Source: Chromobacterium sinusclupearum (GTDB taxonomy: Bacteria; Pseudomonadota; Gammaproteobacteria; Burkholderiales; Chromobacteriaceae). From it: 64,000 nt of DNA. A program made the position numbers and the translations under genes. The DNA is taken from positions 324,277 through 388,276 of the forward strand of contig NZ_PPTF01000073.1 of NCBI RefSeq assembly GCF_002902845.1, given 5' to 3'. The notes beneath the pieces are model-generated. The model saw only the letters and a list, made by a program, of their open reading frames with translations. It was not told where the DNA came from and ran no database searches. Numbering within the stretch: position 1 is the stretch's first letter; every line of letters starts with the position of its first letter. Positions 52,985 to 62,418 of this stretch are shown piece after piece.

Positions 52985-54262
52985 TCAGTGTTTGCGCCCA
53001 ATCGCCCGCGCGCCGATGTCGCGGCGGAATTGCTTGCCGGCGAACTCAATGGCGTCGGCCAGCTGGTAGGCGCGGCTTTGCGCCATCTTGACGCTGTCGC
53101 CCAGGCCAACGGCGCATAGTACGCGGCCGCCGCTGCTGCGCAGTTGGCGCTGTTCGTCCAGCACCGTGCCGGCGTGGAACACCATGCCGTCGTCACTGGC
53201 AGCCGGGATACCATGGATGGCGTCGCCCTTGCGCGGCGCGTCCGGGTAGCCGGCGGCGGCCAGCACCACGCCCAGCGCCACGCGGCGGTCCCATTCCGCT
53301 TCCACCTTGTCGAGCTTGCCGTTGACGCCGGCTTCCAGCAGCACGGTGAAGTCGGTTTTCAGGCGCGCCATGATGGGTTGGGTTTCAGGGTCGCCGAAGC
53401 GGCAGTTGAACTCGATCACCTTGGGGTGGCCCTGCTCGTCTATCATCAGGCCAGCGTAGAGGAAGCCCGTGTACGAATGGCCGTCCTTCTTCATGCCCTG
53501 CACGACCGGCTGGATGATTTCGCGCATCACGCGATTGTGCACTTCCGGCGTCACCACCGGCGCCGGGCTGTAGGCGCCCATGCCGCCGGTGTTCGGCCCC
53601 TGGTCGTGGTCCAGCAAGCGCTTGTGGTCCTGGCTGGTGGCCATCGGCAGCACATGCTCGCCGTCCACCATCACGATGAAGCTGGCTTCCTCGCCCTGCA
53701 GGAAGTCTTCGATCACCACGCGGCTGCCGGCCTCGCCCATCTTGTTGGAGAGCAGCATGTCGTCGATGGCGGCGTGCGCCTCTTCCATCGTCATCGCCAC
53801 CACCACGCCCTTGCCGGCGGCCAGGCCATCGGCCTTGATCACGATGGGCGCGCCGCGCTCATTCACATAGGCATGCGCCTCGGTGGCGCTGCGGAAGGTC
53901 TGGTAGGCGGCGGTGGGGATGCCATGGCGCTGCATGAAAGCCTTGGCAAAATCTTTGGAGCTTTCCAGTTGTGCGCAGTACTGAGTGGGGCCAAACACCT
54001 TCAGGCCTTCGCCGCGGAAAACGTCCACCACGCCGGCGGCCAGCGGCGCTTCCGGGCCAACGATGGTCAGATCGACCTTTTCTTGCTTGGCCAGGGCCAG
54101 CCATTCGGCCACGCTGTTGGCCGGCACATTGGTCAGATTCGGGTCCAGCGCGGTGCCGGCATTGCCCGGCGCGACAAACACTTTGGAAACGCGCTTGGAT
54201 TTGGCGATGCGCCAGGCCAGCGCGTGTTCGCGTCCGCCGGAGCCGATCACGAGAACTTTCAT
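52985..54262 (-). CDS. purD: Phosphoribosylamine-glycine ligase
   Basis: 425-aa ATP-grasp enzyme, second step of purine synthesis (phosphoribosylamine plus glycine to GAR). MKVLVIGSGGREHALAWRIA at the N-terminus, the ATP-grasp segment IVIKADGLAAGKGVVVAMTMEEA, the family signature GFLYAGLMIDEQGHPKVIEFNCRFGDPETQPIM and C-terminal FHAGTVLDEQRQLRSSGGRVLCAVG are all present. It follows purH on the same strand with a 153-bp spacer, the usual purH-purD order. Confidence 0.97.
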   Translation of the reverse strand: MKVLVIGSGGREHALAWRIAKSKRVSKVFVAPGNAGTALDPNLTNVPANSVAEWLALAKQEKVDLTIVGPEAPLAAGVVDVFRGEGLKVFGPTQYCAQLESSKDFAKAFMQRHGIPTAAYQTFRSATEAHAYVNERGAPIVIKADGLAAGKGVVVAMTMEEAHAAIDDMLLSNKMGEAGSRVVIEDFLQGEEASFIVMVDGEHVLPMATSQDHKRLLDHDQGPNTGGMGAYSPAPVVTPEVHNRVMREIIQPVVQGMKKDGHSYTGFLYAGLMIDEQGHPKVIEFNCRFGDPETQPIMARLKTDFTVLLEAGVNGKLDKVEAEWDRRVALGVVLAAAGYPDAPRKGDAIHGIPAASDDGMVFHAGTVLDEQRQLRSSGGRVLCAVGLGDSVKMAQSRAYQLADAIEFAGKQFRRDIGARAIGRKH

Positions 54263-54415
54263 GGGATTTCAGTCCTTATACAAGAGGGCGCGGCCGGCAC
54301 GCGCCGGCCATCGCCGCCTTCACTTGGCGAATACCTGCATAGCATAGCGCCAAGTCGGTTAGATGGCCGCCGTTTCCGCATGAGGAAGACGGCGGCATTC
54401 GCCGAAAGCCAATTA

Positions 54416-55993
54416 TCAGTGGCGGAAATGGCGCACGCCGGTCAACACCAGCGCGATGCCATGCTCGTCGGCGGCGGCGAAGACTTCCTCGTCGCGCATC
54501 GAGCCGCCCGGCTGGATGATGGCCTTGATGCCCTGTTCGGCGATGACGTCGATGCCGTCGCGGAACGGGAAGAAGGCATCCGACGCCGCCACCGCGCCGG
54601 CCAGGCTCAAGCCGGCGTCCTGCGCCTTGCGCGCGGCGATGCGGGTGGAATCGACGCGGCTCATCTGGCCGGCGCCGATGCCGGCGGTCTGGCCGTTCTT
54701 GCAGAAGACGATGGCGTTGGACTTGACGAACTTAGCCACGCGCCAGGCGAACAGCAGGTCCGACAGCTCCTGCGGCGTCGGCTGGCGCTTGCTGACCACG
54801 CGCAGCTCGTCCAGGCCCACATTGCGGATGTCCGGCGTCTGCACCAGCACGCCGCCGCCCACGCGCTTCAGCTCGAAGCGATTGGCGCCGGATTCCAGCG
54901 GAATCTCCAGCACACGCACGTTCTTCTTGGCGGCGATGATGGCCTTGGCTTCCTCGGTGAAGGACGGCGCGATCAGCACTTCCAGGAACTGGCCGGTCAC
55001 CGCTTCCACGGTAGCGGCGTCCACCGGACGGTTGAAGGCGATGATGCCGCCGAAGGCGCTGGTGGTGTCGGTCGCGAAGGCCAGCTTGTACGCGGTCAGC
55101 GTATCGGGGCCGACGGCCACGCCGCACGGGTTGGCGTGCTTGACGATGACGCAGGCGGTATCGTCGAAGGTTTTCACCGCCTCCCAGGCGGCGTCGGCAT
55201 CGGCGATATTGTTGTACGACAGTTCCTTGCCTTGCAGCTGCTGGTAATGGGCGATGCTGCCGGCGGCCGGGTCCAGGTCGCGGTAGAAGGCGGCCGCCTG
55301 GTGCGGGTTCTCGCCGTAGCGCATGTCCTGCACCTTGATGAACTGGGCGTTCAGACGGTTCGGGAAGGCCACGCGCTCCGGCTTGCCCGCCACCACGCCG
55401 TCGGCCAGGCTGGTCAGGTAGTTGGAGATGGCGCCGTCGTAGGCGGCGGTGTGGGTAAAGGCCTTCTTGGCCAGCTCGAAGCGGGTGGCCTTGGACAGCT
55501 GGCCGGCGTTGGCCTTCAGTTCGGCCGTCAGCGCGGCGTAGTCGGCGCTGTCGGTGACGATGGCCACATGCGCCCAGTTCTTGGCGGCGGAGCGCACCAT
55601 GGTCGGGCCGCCGATGTCGATGTTCTCGATGGCGTCTTCCAGCGTGCAGTCCGGATTGGCGATGGTGGCTTCAAACGGGTAGAGATTGACGCAGACCAGG
55701 TCGATATTGCCGATGCCGTGTTCGGCCATGGTGGCGACGTGCTCCGGCAGGTCGCGGCGGCCCAGGATGCCGCCATGCACCTTGGGATGCAGGGTCTTGA
55801 CGCGGCCGTCCAGCATTTCGGGGAAGCCGGTGTAGTCGGACACCTCGGTCACCGGCAGGCCGGCGTCCAGCAGCAGCTTGGCGGTGCCGCCGGTGGACAG
55901 GATGTGTACGCCCTGCGCATGCAGTTCCTGGGCAAATTCCAGCACACCGCTCTTGTCGGACACACTGATCAGCGCTCGTTCGATCTTGGTCAT
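54416..55993 (-). CDS. purH: Bifunctional AICAR formyltransferase/IMP cyclohydrolase
   Basis: 525 aa catalysing the last two steps to IMP. N-terminal cyclohydrolase (about 1-200): [73 protein letters not shown]-terminal transformylase: [42 protein letters not shown], and [34 protein letters not shown]. Length is standard. It is preceded by the dusB-fis terminator, so it has its own promoter. Confidence 0.97.
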   Translation of the reverse strand: MTKIERALISVSDKSGVLEFAQELHAQGVHILSTGGTAKLLLDAGLPVTEVSDYTGFPEMLDGRVKTLHPKVHGGILGRRDLPEHVATMAEHGIGNIDLVCVNLYPFEATIANPDCTLEDAIENIDIGGPTMVRSAAKNWAHVAIVTDSADYAALTAELKANAGQLSKATRFELAKKAFTHTAAYDGAISNYLTSLADGVVAGKPERVAFPNRLNAQFIKVQDMRYGENPHQAAAFYRDLDPAAGSIAHYQQLQGKELSYNNIADADAAWEAVKTFDDTACVIVKHANPCGVAVGPDTLTAYKLAFATDTTSAFGGIIAFNRPVDAATVEAVTGQFLEVLIAPSFTEEAKAIIAAKKNVRVLEIPLESGANRFELKRVGGGVLVQTPDIRNVGLDELRVVSKRQPTPQELSDLLFAWRVAKFVKSNAIVFCKNGQTAGIGAGQMSRVDSTRIAARKAQDAGLSLAGAVAASDAFFPFRDGIDVIAEQGIKAIIQPGGSMRDEEVFAAADEHGIALVLTGVRHFRH

Positions 55994-56122
55994 GTTTCTC
56001 TACCGCTTTGGCTATGGATAAAAACAATAAAAACCGGCTCAGGCCGCCAACGTGCGCCTCGGTCGCCCCGCGGCCGCCTGTCCATCGAATCCCCAGCCCC
56101 AAGGCTCTCCGCGCGAGAGGGG

Positions 56123-56163
56123 GCAAAAAAAACCGGCCATCCTGTAAGCAGTTTGGCCGGTTT
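56123..56163 (-). terminator. Terminator of the dusB-fis transcript
   Basis: On the minus strand AAACCGGCCA and TGGCCGGTTT form a 10-bp stem followed by an eight-T run, directly behind fis. Confidence 0.85.
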
Positions 56164-56167
56164 ATCT

Positions 56168-56404
56168 TCAAATCAAATCATACGACTTCATCTTTTTGCG
56201 GAGGGTGTTGCGGTTCAAGCCCAGCAACTCCGCCGCTCGCGTCTGGTTGCCCTGGGTGTGTATCAGCACCACCTCCAACAGCGGCTTTTCGACACAGGCG
56301 AGCACCATGTCGTAAATGGCGGAAGGCGCCTCGCCGTCCAGATCGCGAAAATATTGCTCCATCGCCAGCCGCACCGACTGGGATATGTGATCGTTGTTTT
56401 GCAT
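56168..56404 (-). CDS. fis: Nucleoid protein Fis
   Basis: 78-aa DNA-bending protein. The C-terminal helix-turn-helix VLIHTQGNQTRAAELLGLNRNTLRKKMKSYDLI is the Fis/NtrC-type reading head, and the N-terminal helices VRLAMEQYFRDLDGEAPSAIYDMVLACVEKPLLEVVL form the dimer. It is shorter than E. coli Fis (98 aa) at the N-terminus, as usual in betaproteobacteria. It follows dusB by 47 bp in the conserved dusB-fis operon. Confidence 0.95.
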   Translation of the reverse strand: MQNNDHISQSVRLAMEQYFRDLDGEAPSAIYDMVLACVEKPLLEVVLIHTQGNQTRAAELLGLNRNTLRKKMKSYDLI

Positions 56405-56451
56405 CTTGTTATTGATATCCAGAGTAGGGTTCCCGTAAGGTCCGCGCCGAT

Positions 56452-57510
56452 TCAGCCGCCGCAGGCCTCGCCCTCCGCCACGGCGTCGCCGTCGCGGTCC
56501 AACTTGTCCTCATCCTCGACTACATAGCTTAGACGATCCCCGGCGTCGCCAAGGCGGGAGAAATACTCACCCACCGCGCGGCGCTGTTCGTCCGTGCTTT
56601 CCAAGCGGTACATCTGCTGGCGGAAAGCGTTGCCGCCCGCCAGGCCCTTGGTATACCAGGCGATGTGCTTGCGGGCGATGCGGCAGCCCGAGTACTCGCC
56701 GTAAAAACCGTAAAGCTCGTCCAGATGGCCCAGCATCAGCTCGCGGATCTCGCCCACCGTAGGCGGCGGCAACAGCTCCCCAGTCTCCAGATAATGCTGG
56801 ATCTCGCGGAAAATCCACGGCCGGCCCTGCGCCGCGCGGCCTATCATGATCGCGTCGGCGCCGGTGTAATCCAGCACATGCTTGGCCTTGAGAGGCGAAT
56901 CGATGTCGCCGTTGGCCACCACCGGGATGGACACCGCCCGCTTCACCTCGCGTATCGTGTCGTACTCGGCGTCGCCGCGGTACATGTCCTCGCGGGTGCG
57001 GCCATGCAGCGCCAGCGCGGCGATGCCGGCTTCTTCCGCCATTCTGGCCACCCGCAGCGCCGTCTTCACCTCCCGGCTCCAGCCGGTGCGGGTCTTCAGC
57101 GTCACCGGCACGTCCACCGCCTTCACCACCGCTTCCAGTATCCGCCCGACATTGTCCAGGTCGCGCAGCAGCGCCGATCCGGCGGCCACATTGCATACTT
57201 TCTTCGCCGGGCAGCCCATATTGATGTCGATGATCTGCGCGCCGTGCTCGACGTTGAGCCGGGCCGCCTCGGCCAGCATCTGCGGCTCGCCGCCGGCGAT
57301 CTGCACCACGATGGGCTCCACTTCGCCCTCATGATTGGCGCGGCGCAGCGTCTTCGGCGTGGTCCACAAGGCCTTGTTGGCGGTGATCATCTCCGAAACG
57401 GCCATGCCGGCGCCCAGACGCTTGCACAACATGCGGAAGGGCCTGTCCGTCACCCCGGCCATCGGCGCTACGATCAGCCGGTTTTTCAGTTGGTACGGTC
57501 CTATCTGCAT
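56452..57510 (-). CDS. dusB: tRNA-dihydrouridine synthase B
   Basis: 352-aa FMN enzyme reducing uridines of the tRNA D-loop. IGPYQLKNRLIVAPMAGVTDRPFRMLCKRLGAGMAVSEMI opens the TIM barrel. The catalytic Cys lies in IIDINMGCPAKKVCNVAAGSALL. LHGRTREDMYRGDAEYDTIREVKRAVSIPVVANGDIDSP and DAIMIGRAAQGRPWIFREI complete the FMN site. The C-terminal tail VEDEDKLDRDGDAVAEGEACGG is a short acidic extension. It is located between rnpB and fis. Confidence 0.95.
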   Translation of the reverse strand: MQIGPYQLKNRLIVAPMAGVTDRPFRMLCKRLGAGMAVSEMITANKALWTTPKTLRRANHEGEVEPIVVQIAGGEPQMLAEAARLNVEHGAQIIDINMGCPAKKVCNVAAGSALLRDLDNVGRILEAVVKAVDVPVTLKTRTGWSREVKTALRVARMAEEAGIAALALHGRTREDMYRGDAEYDTIREVKRAVSIPVVANGDIDSPLKAKHVLDYTGADAIMIGRAAQGRPWIFREIQHYLETGELLPPPTVGEIRELMLGHLDELYGFYGEYSGCRIARKHIAWYTKGLAGGNAFRQQMYRLESTDEQRRAVGEYFSRLGDAGDRLSYVVEDEDKLDRDGDAVAEGEACGG

Positions 57511-57577
57511 GACAATTCAAATACGGGTAATGGCGGGAAGGGTCGGTATTGTATAGCGATTCGCGGCGGCGGGGAAA

Positions 57578-57601
57578 AATTTTTGCTTATTTTTTAAGCA
57601 A
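57578..57601 (-). terminator. Probable terminator after rnpB
   Basis: On the minus strand TTGCTTA and TAAGCAA form a 7-bp stem with an A-rich loop, followed by AAATTTTTCC. Weak by GC content, but placed just behind the RNase P RNA and in front of dusB. Confidence 0.5.
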
Positions 57602-57625
57602 GATCGATAGCCGCGAGTAATGGGG

Positions 57626-58086
57626 GTGGAAGTCAGTCGATAAGCCGGGTTCTGTCGTTGGACAATCATTCCTCTAGGCCTGCCGTTGCCAGCAGGCTCA
57701 AGCAACCTACCCGGGGACAACGCGAGCCACGTTAGCGCCCCCCTATTTGGTCTTGCTCCGGATGGGGTTTAGCCTGCCGTCCGTGTTGCCACGTCCGCGG
57801 TGCGCTCTTACCGCAAGCGGGTTGCCCCGCCTGTCCGGTACGGCTTGCGCCTCCCGGTACACCTTTTCACCCTTGCCTGATCCGCCCTTGCGGGTTTCTG
57901 TCGGGACTAGCCCTCCAAAAAGACATTGTCGACCTTGCGGTCGACAAGTCCGGCCATCGGCGGTTCAGCTCTCTGTTCCACTTTCCGTCGCCTCGCGGCG
58001 CCCGGCCGTTAGCCGGCATCCTGCTCTGCGGAGCCCGGACTTTCCTCCCCGCCCTTGCGGGCGCGGCGATTGTCTGACTGACTTCC
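57626..58086 (-). ncRNA. rnpB: RNase P RNA, bacterial type A
   Basis: Catalytic RNA that removes 5' leaders from pre-tRNAs. The 5' strand GGAAGTCAGTC and the 3' strand GACTGACTTCC pair to close helix P1. Between them appear the invariant blocks GAGGAAAGTCCGGGCTCC, AACAGAGAGC, GGATCAGG, GGTAAGAGCGCACCG, CGGAGCAAGACCAAATAGG, GGGTAGGTTGCTTGAGCC and CGACAGAACCCGGCTTATCG. At about 460 nt it is longer than the 377-nt E. coli RNA: the P12 region carries an extra hairpin TTGTCGACC-GCAA-GGTCGACAA, and the region before GGTAAGAGCGCACC is also enlarged. Ends were set from P1 pairing and are good to a few bases. Confidence 0.95.
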
Positions 58087-58093
58087 GGCCGCG

Positions 58094-58099
58094 ATTCTA
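58094..58099 (-). promoter_or_regulatory. -10 element of rnpB
   Basis: TAGAAT on the minus strand, 7-8 bases in front of the inferred RNA start. The same hexamer precedes the candidate small RNA at 23.48 kb. Confidence 0.5.
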
Positions 58100-58191
58100 G
58101 CGGAAAATCGCCGCGGCCGCCCGACAATTTTCCATGACATACAGGATATTCCCGTATACTGATCATCCTTTTTCGAAGTTCCGGATCGGTG

Positions 58192-61100
58192 ATGGAGTTG
58201 AATCAAGCCAGGCTGTCGCGCTTGCAGTTGTTTGGCACCTTGGCCATCGTGTTTGCGCTCGCGCTGACACTGACCAGCTATTTCCTGATGATGAGCTGGC
58301 GCGATTTCCAATCCGGACGACAAAACATCGAGCAAGAAGCCGCCGCGCGCGCGCGCGACAACCTGCAAGGCTACACCGATCACGCCGCGCTGCTGCTGTC
58401 CGCGCTGCGCGAGCGCACCAACGACACCATGCGCCATCAGCTGCAGGAGCAGGTGGAGCAGGCCTGGAAGCTGGCCGACGCCATCTGGCGGCGCGAGCAT
58501 GCGCGGCAAAGCCCGGCGCAAGTGCAGCGGCTGATCATCGAGGCGCTGCGCCCCTTGCGCTATTTCGATGGCCGCGGCTATTTCTTCATCGACACCCTGG
58601 ACGGCCAATGCGTGCTGCTGCCCACCGCGCCGCAGCGCGAGGGCAGCTCGCTGCTGCAAAACCGCGACGACCGCGGCCGCTACATCATGAAGAGCCTGAT
58701 CGAATCGGTCAGCAACGCCTCCGGCCGCGGCTTCTCGTCCTACCGCTGGTATCTGCCCGGCGGCATCCACATGGACGACAAGATCACCTATGCCCGGCGC
58801 TTTCCGCATTACAACTGGCTGATCGGCAGCGGCGAATACATCAGCAATGTCGAGACGGCGTTGCAGCAACAGGGCCTGGACACGCTGGCCCGCATGCGGC
58901 TGGGGCAGAGCGGCGGCGAGCTGATGATCATAGACAATAACGGCCTGATCCGGCTCTACCCCAGCCAGCCCTCGCTGGTGGGACGCCATTACAAGGTGTT
59001 GCCGCAGGCCGAGCGCGAACGCGCGCTGCAGTTGATCCAGCTGGGCAAGCGCGGCGGCTTTATCGAATTCAACCGCGGCGGCGACAGCCAATCCGGCGAG
59101 ACCTATCTGGCCTACGCGCGCCAGTTGCCGGGCTGGGACTGGACCCTGGTCACCAGCATGCGGGTGCAGACGATACAGGACGACAGCCTGCGCGCCGCGC
59201 AGCGCCTCAAAGGCCGCCTGGCCGAACGCATCGTCGCCACTCTGGGCATGACGCTGGTGGCCATGCTGTGCGCCGGCTTCCTGTGCTGGTATTTCGTGCG
59301 CTGGGTCAGCGCGCTGGTGCGGCGCTACCAGCATGATCTGGCGCAGAGCCATCTGTCGCTGAAGGAACAGGCGCGCGAACTCAGGCTGAGCCATTTCATG
59401 ATCGACAACGCCACCGACATGGTGGCGCTGCGCAGCGACCGCGGCGAAGTGGTGTACTGCAACCTGGCGCTGCGGCGGCGGCCGGAGCTGGTGGACGCGC
59501 TGTTCCGCCACCCGCCCGGCTCCTTCCCGCTGACCTTCGAAACCCGCCACGGCGACGGCGAGGCCGCGCTGTATCTGGAAATCACCGTCAACCAGCTGCA
59601 GTACGAGGGCGAGCGCTATCTGTGCGCCACCGCGCGCGACATCAGCATCCGCCGCATGACCGAGCGCCAGCTCAGGCTGGCCGCCCAGGTGTTCGAGTCC
59701 AGCAATGAGGCCATCCTGATCGCCGACGCGGACAACCGCATCCTCACTGTCAACCGCGCCTTCAGCGCCATCACCGGCTACAGCGAGGCCGAAGTGCAGG
59801 GCCAGAAACCCGCCCTGCTGTTCTCCGACCGCCACGACCCGGCCTTTTTCCAGCAGATGTGGCAGACGCTGCAGCAGCGCGGGCAATGGGCCGGCGAAAT
59901 CTGGAACCAGCGCAAGAACGGCGATCATTTCCCGTGCTGGGTCAATATCAGCATCCTGCAGGACGCCCAGGGCGCGGTCAGCCACTTCATCGCCCTGTTC
60001 TCCGACATCTCCGAGCGCAAGGAGCAGGAAGCGCGGGTACAGCACATGGCGGAGTACGACGCGCTGACCGACCTGCCCAACCGCGTCCTGGTCAACGACA
60101 GGCTGCACCAGGCCATCCGCCAAGCCGAATTGCAACACAACCAGCTGGCGGTGCTGTTCGTCGACCTGGACCACTTCAAGAACATCAACGACACGCTGGG
60201 CCACTGCGCCGGCGACGAGCTGCTGAAACAGGTGGCGCGGCGGCTGGCGGAGTCGGTGCGCGGCGTGGACACCGTCGGCCGCACCGGCGGCGACGAATTC
60301 GTGCTGATCCTGCCGTCCATCAATCAACCCAGCGAAGCCGCGCTGATCGCCGAGCGCATCCTGCGCACCATGCAGCAGCCGTTCCAGATCGGCGCCCACT
60401 CGCTGGTGGTCGGCTGCAGCATAGGCATCAGCCTGATGCCGGACGACGGCAGCGACATCCAGACCCTGCTGATGAACGCGGACCTGGCGATGTACCACGC
60501 CAAGGCGCATGGCCGGAACACCTTCCGCTTCTACACCCGCGAGATGAACACCCAGGTGGCCGAGCGGCTGCTGATGGAAAACCGCCTGCGGCGGGCGATG
60601 GAGCTGGGCCAGCTGTACCTGGTCTACCAGCCGCAGTACGACATGGCCGGCCAGCGGCTGCTGGGTTGCGAGGCGCTGCTGCGCTGGCGCGATCCCGAGC
60701 AGGGCCTGATCATGCCCAGCCGCTTCATCCCGGTGGCCGAGGACACCGGCCTGATCGTGCCGCTGGGACGCTGGGTGCTGAACGAAGCCTGCCGCCAGGC
60801 CAGCCGCTGGCTGGAAGACGGATTGGGGCCGATCCGCGTCGCCGTCAACGTCTCGGCACACCAGCTGATGCGCCACGACTTCCTCGACGACGTGCGCGAG
60901 GCCCTGCAGCAACACAAGCTGCCCGGCCACTGCCTGGAGCTGGAGGTGACGGAAAGCACGCTGATGGCCGATGCCGACCTGGCCTCGCGCCAGCTGGCCG
61001 TGATCAAGGCCATGGGCGTGCGGCTATCGGTGGACGATTTCGGCACCGGCTACTCCAGCCTGGCCTATCTGAAGCGCTTCGCGCCGGACACCGTCAAAAT

Positions 61101-61347
61101 AGACCGCTCCTTCATCAACGATCTGCCGAACGACGAAGAAAACGCCGCCATCGTCAGCGCCATCGTCCACCTGGCCGGCGCGCTGGGCATGCAGACGCTG
61201 GCCGAAGGGGTGGAGAGCGAAGCGCAGCAACGCTTCCTGAAAAAACTGGGTTGCGAAGCGATGCAAGGCTACTTGTTGGGCACGCCGCTGGCCGAGGACG
61301 CGATGACGCAGCGGCTGACGGGCCAACAAGCGGTGCCCACTCCCTAG
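58192..61347 (+). CDS. Cache-PAS-GGDEF-EAL cyclic-di-GMP protein
   Basis: 1051-aa membrane sensor. A membrane helix lies near residues 12-32, followed by a periplasmic dCache region (about 40-340: YFDGRGYFFIDTLDGQ, YPSQPSLVGRHYKVL) and a second helix near 350-372. One or two PAS domains follow (about 400-610, with AILIADADNRILTVNRAFSAITGYSEAEVQGQ). GGDEF is intact at 699-703 with an inhibitory RGVD site five residues before it, and the EAL domain is intact from EALLRW near 827 through VNVSAHQ, DDFGTGYSSLAYLKRF, KIDRSF and EGVE. Both cyclase and phosphodiesterase activity are possible. The stop TAG lies within an inverted-repeat element. A GTG at 58189 is an alternative start. Confidence 0.93.
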   Translation: MELNQARLSRLQLFGTLAIVFALALTLTSYFLMMSWRDFQSGRQNIEQEAAARARDNLQGYTDHAALLLSALRERTNDTMRHQLQEQVEQAWKLADAIWRREHARQSPAQVQRLIIEALRPLRYFDGRGYFFIDTLDGQCVLLPTAPQREGSSLLQNRDDRGRYIMKSLIESVSNASGRGFSSYRWYLPGGIHMDDKITYARRFPHYNWLIGSGEYISNVETALQQQGLDTLARMRLGQSGGELMIIDNNGLIRLYPSQPSLVGRHYKVLPQAERERALQLIQLGKRGGFIEFNRGGDSQSGETYLAYARQLPGWDWTLVTSMRVQTIQDDSLRAAQRLKGRLAERIVATLGMTLVAMLCAGFLCWYFVRWVSALVRRYQHDLAQSHLSLKEQARELRLSHFMIDNATDMVALRSDRGEVVYCNLALRRRPELVDALFRHPPGSFPLTFETRHGDGEAALYLEITVNQLQYEGERYLCATARDISIRRMTERQLRLAAQVFESSNEAILIADADNRILTVNRAFSAITGYSEAEVQGQKPALLFSDRHDPAFFQQMWQTLQQRGQWAGEIWNQRKNGDHFPCWVNISILQDAQGAVSHFIALFSDISERKEQEARVQHMAEYDALTDLPNRVLVNDRLHQAIRQAELQHNQLAVLFVDLDHFKNINDTLGHCAGDELLKQVARRLAESVRGVDTVGRTGGDEFVLILPSINQPSEAALIAERILRTMQQPFQIGAHSLVVGCSIGISLMPDDGSDIQTLLMNADLAMYHAKAHGRNTFRFYTREMNTQVAERLLMENRLRRAMELGQLYLVYQPQYDMAGQRLLGCEALLRWRDPEQGLIMPSRFIPVAEDTGLIVPLGRWVLNEACRQASRWLEDGLGPIRVAVNVSAHQLMRHDFLDDVREALQQHKLPGHCLELEVTESTLMADADLASRQLAVIKAMGVRLSVDDFGTGYSSLAYLKRFAPDTVKIDRSFINDLPNDEENAAIVSAIVHLAGALGMQTLAEGVESEAQQRFLKKLGCEAMQGYLLGTPLAEDAMTQRLTGQQAVPTP

Positions 61348-61480
61348 GGGCTGTTGACGTTTGGTGAGCGGTCGCGCCGGGATGCGTTTTGCGACGAATC
61401 GAGGCGTTTCGTGCGCCGCATAGTCATTCTCTGCCAGCGCGGAACAACGAAGAGTCGGCGCGAAAGGCGCCAGCCCCTAG
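61344..61480. mobile_element. MITE-like element with 10-bp terminal inverted repeats
   Basis: CTAGGGGCTG at 61344-61353 and CAGCCCCTAG at 61471-61480 are perfect inverted repeats bounding a 137-bp element between two convergent genes. It codes for nothing. The left end contains the TAG stop of the GGDEF-EAL gene and the right end contains the TAG stop of the FUSC-like gene. No flanking target duplication was established. It could instead act as a two-way transcription stop. Confidence 0.5.
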
Positions 61481-62418
61481 CGCGCCTGCGCCAACCAGTA
61501 GCCAGCCGCCAGCATCAGCCACACCAGCCCGGCCGCCAGCCCCACATCCAGCAAGCGGATGACGGCCGCGCCGCCTAGCAGGCTCAGATGCGCGGCGGCC
61601 AAGGCGCTGCGGGCGGCAAAGGCAGGCCGATAAGCGCGGAACAACGCCAAGGTCAGCATCGCCGCCGCGCCCAGCAACATCAGCAGCGCGGGAGACGGCT
61701 GCAGGGCCAGCGCCAGCAGCATGCCGGCCGGCACGCCGATGGCCGCGCCGCTGCAGCGCTGCCAGCATTTGTCGCGGATGGCGGCGAAGCCGCCGACGCA
61801 CACGCTGGCGCCGGACCATACCAGCCATTGGCCGCACGGCAGCTGGAAATGCGCCGCCAACCAGGCCAGCAGGCCGACGCAGGCGAAAGCGACGCCAGTT
61901 TGCGGCGCGACACCAGGCCGGCTTGCCGGCGCGTCCCGCCTGCCGGCAAGCCCGCGCACTAACCACGCCGCCATGGCCCCGCTCGCCAGCCACGGCCAGG
62001 CCGACCACAGCTCAGTCAGGCCCGGCGCGCCGGCCTGCGCCGCCTCGCAGCCGAGATACAGCGCGGGAATGAAAGTGAAATTGGCGACGGAACGCCAGCG
62101 CGCCTGGCGCGCGCCCAGCCGGCCCGCCAGTTCCGCAGCCGCGGCGCAAGCCAGCGCGAAAACCAGCGGCCAAGCCCACAGCCGGCTCAACAGCAAGCAG
62201 CCGGCCAGCGCCAGCGCGGCCTGAACCATACCCATTTTCCAGCCCAGCCGGCCGCGCTCCATCGCGATCAAGCAACACACCGCCAACATGCCGCCCTGCA
62301 GCGCCCGCTCGCCGCCGCCGGCCAAAGCCAGCAGCAGCGCCGGCCCGATCAGGGCCAGCACGCGCACCGCCAGATAGCCGTCGCAGTGCGTCGTCCACAA
62401 CCGGCGCAGGGCAGCCAT
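61477..62418 (-). CDS. FUSC-like integral membrane protein
   Basis: 313 aa, almost entirely hydrophobic, with about ten membrane segments in two groups separated by a loop near residues 160-175. Short positively charged turns such as AMERGRLGWKMG and RAYRPAFAARSAL fit the FUSC/aromatic-acid exporter fold, but the protein is only half the length of AaeB-type members and lacks their large soluble part. The ATG at 62418 overlaps the isochorismatase-like stop in ATGA (a GTG at 62421 is possible). The stop lies in the inverted-repeat element. Function is inferred from fold and from the neighbouring HlyD-family gene. Confidence 0.65.
   Translation of the reverse strand: MAALRRLWTTHCDGYLAVRVLALIGPALLLALAGGGERALQGGMLAVCCLIAMERGRLGWKMGMVQAALALAGCLLLSRLWAWPLVFALACAAAAELAGRLGARQARWRSVANFTFIPALYLGCEAAQAGAPGLTELWSAWPWLASGAMAAWLVRGLAGRRDAPASRPGVAPQTGVAFACVGLLAWLAAHFQLPCGQWLVWSGASVCVGGFAAIRDKCWQRCSGAAIGVPAGMLLALALQPSPALLMLLGAAAMLTLALFRAYRPAFAARSALAAAHLSLLGGAAVIRLLDVGLAAGLVWLMLAAGYWLAQAR

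Noticed and set aside
53144..56527. Very long open frame on the plus strand opposite purD, purH and fis
   Set aside because: It is the shadow of GC-rich genes on the other strand: it crosses three recognised genes, is rich in His/Gly/Val/Gln and resembles no protein.
58009..60930. Long minus-strand frame opposite the GGDEF-EAL gene and rnpB
   Set aside because: Antisense shadow of a well-supported gene, running into the RNase P RNA; composition is typical of complement frames.
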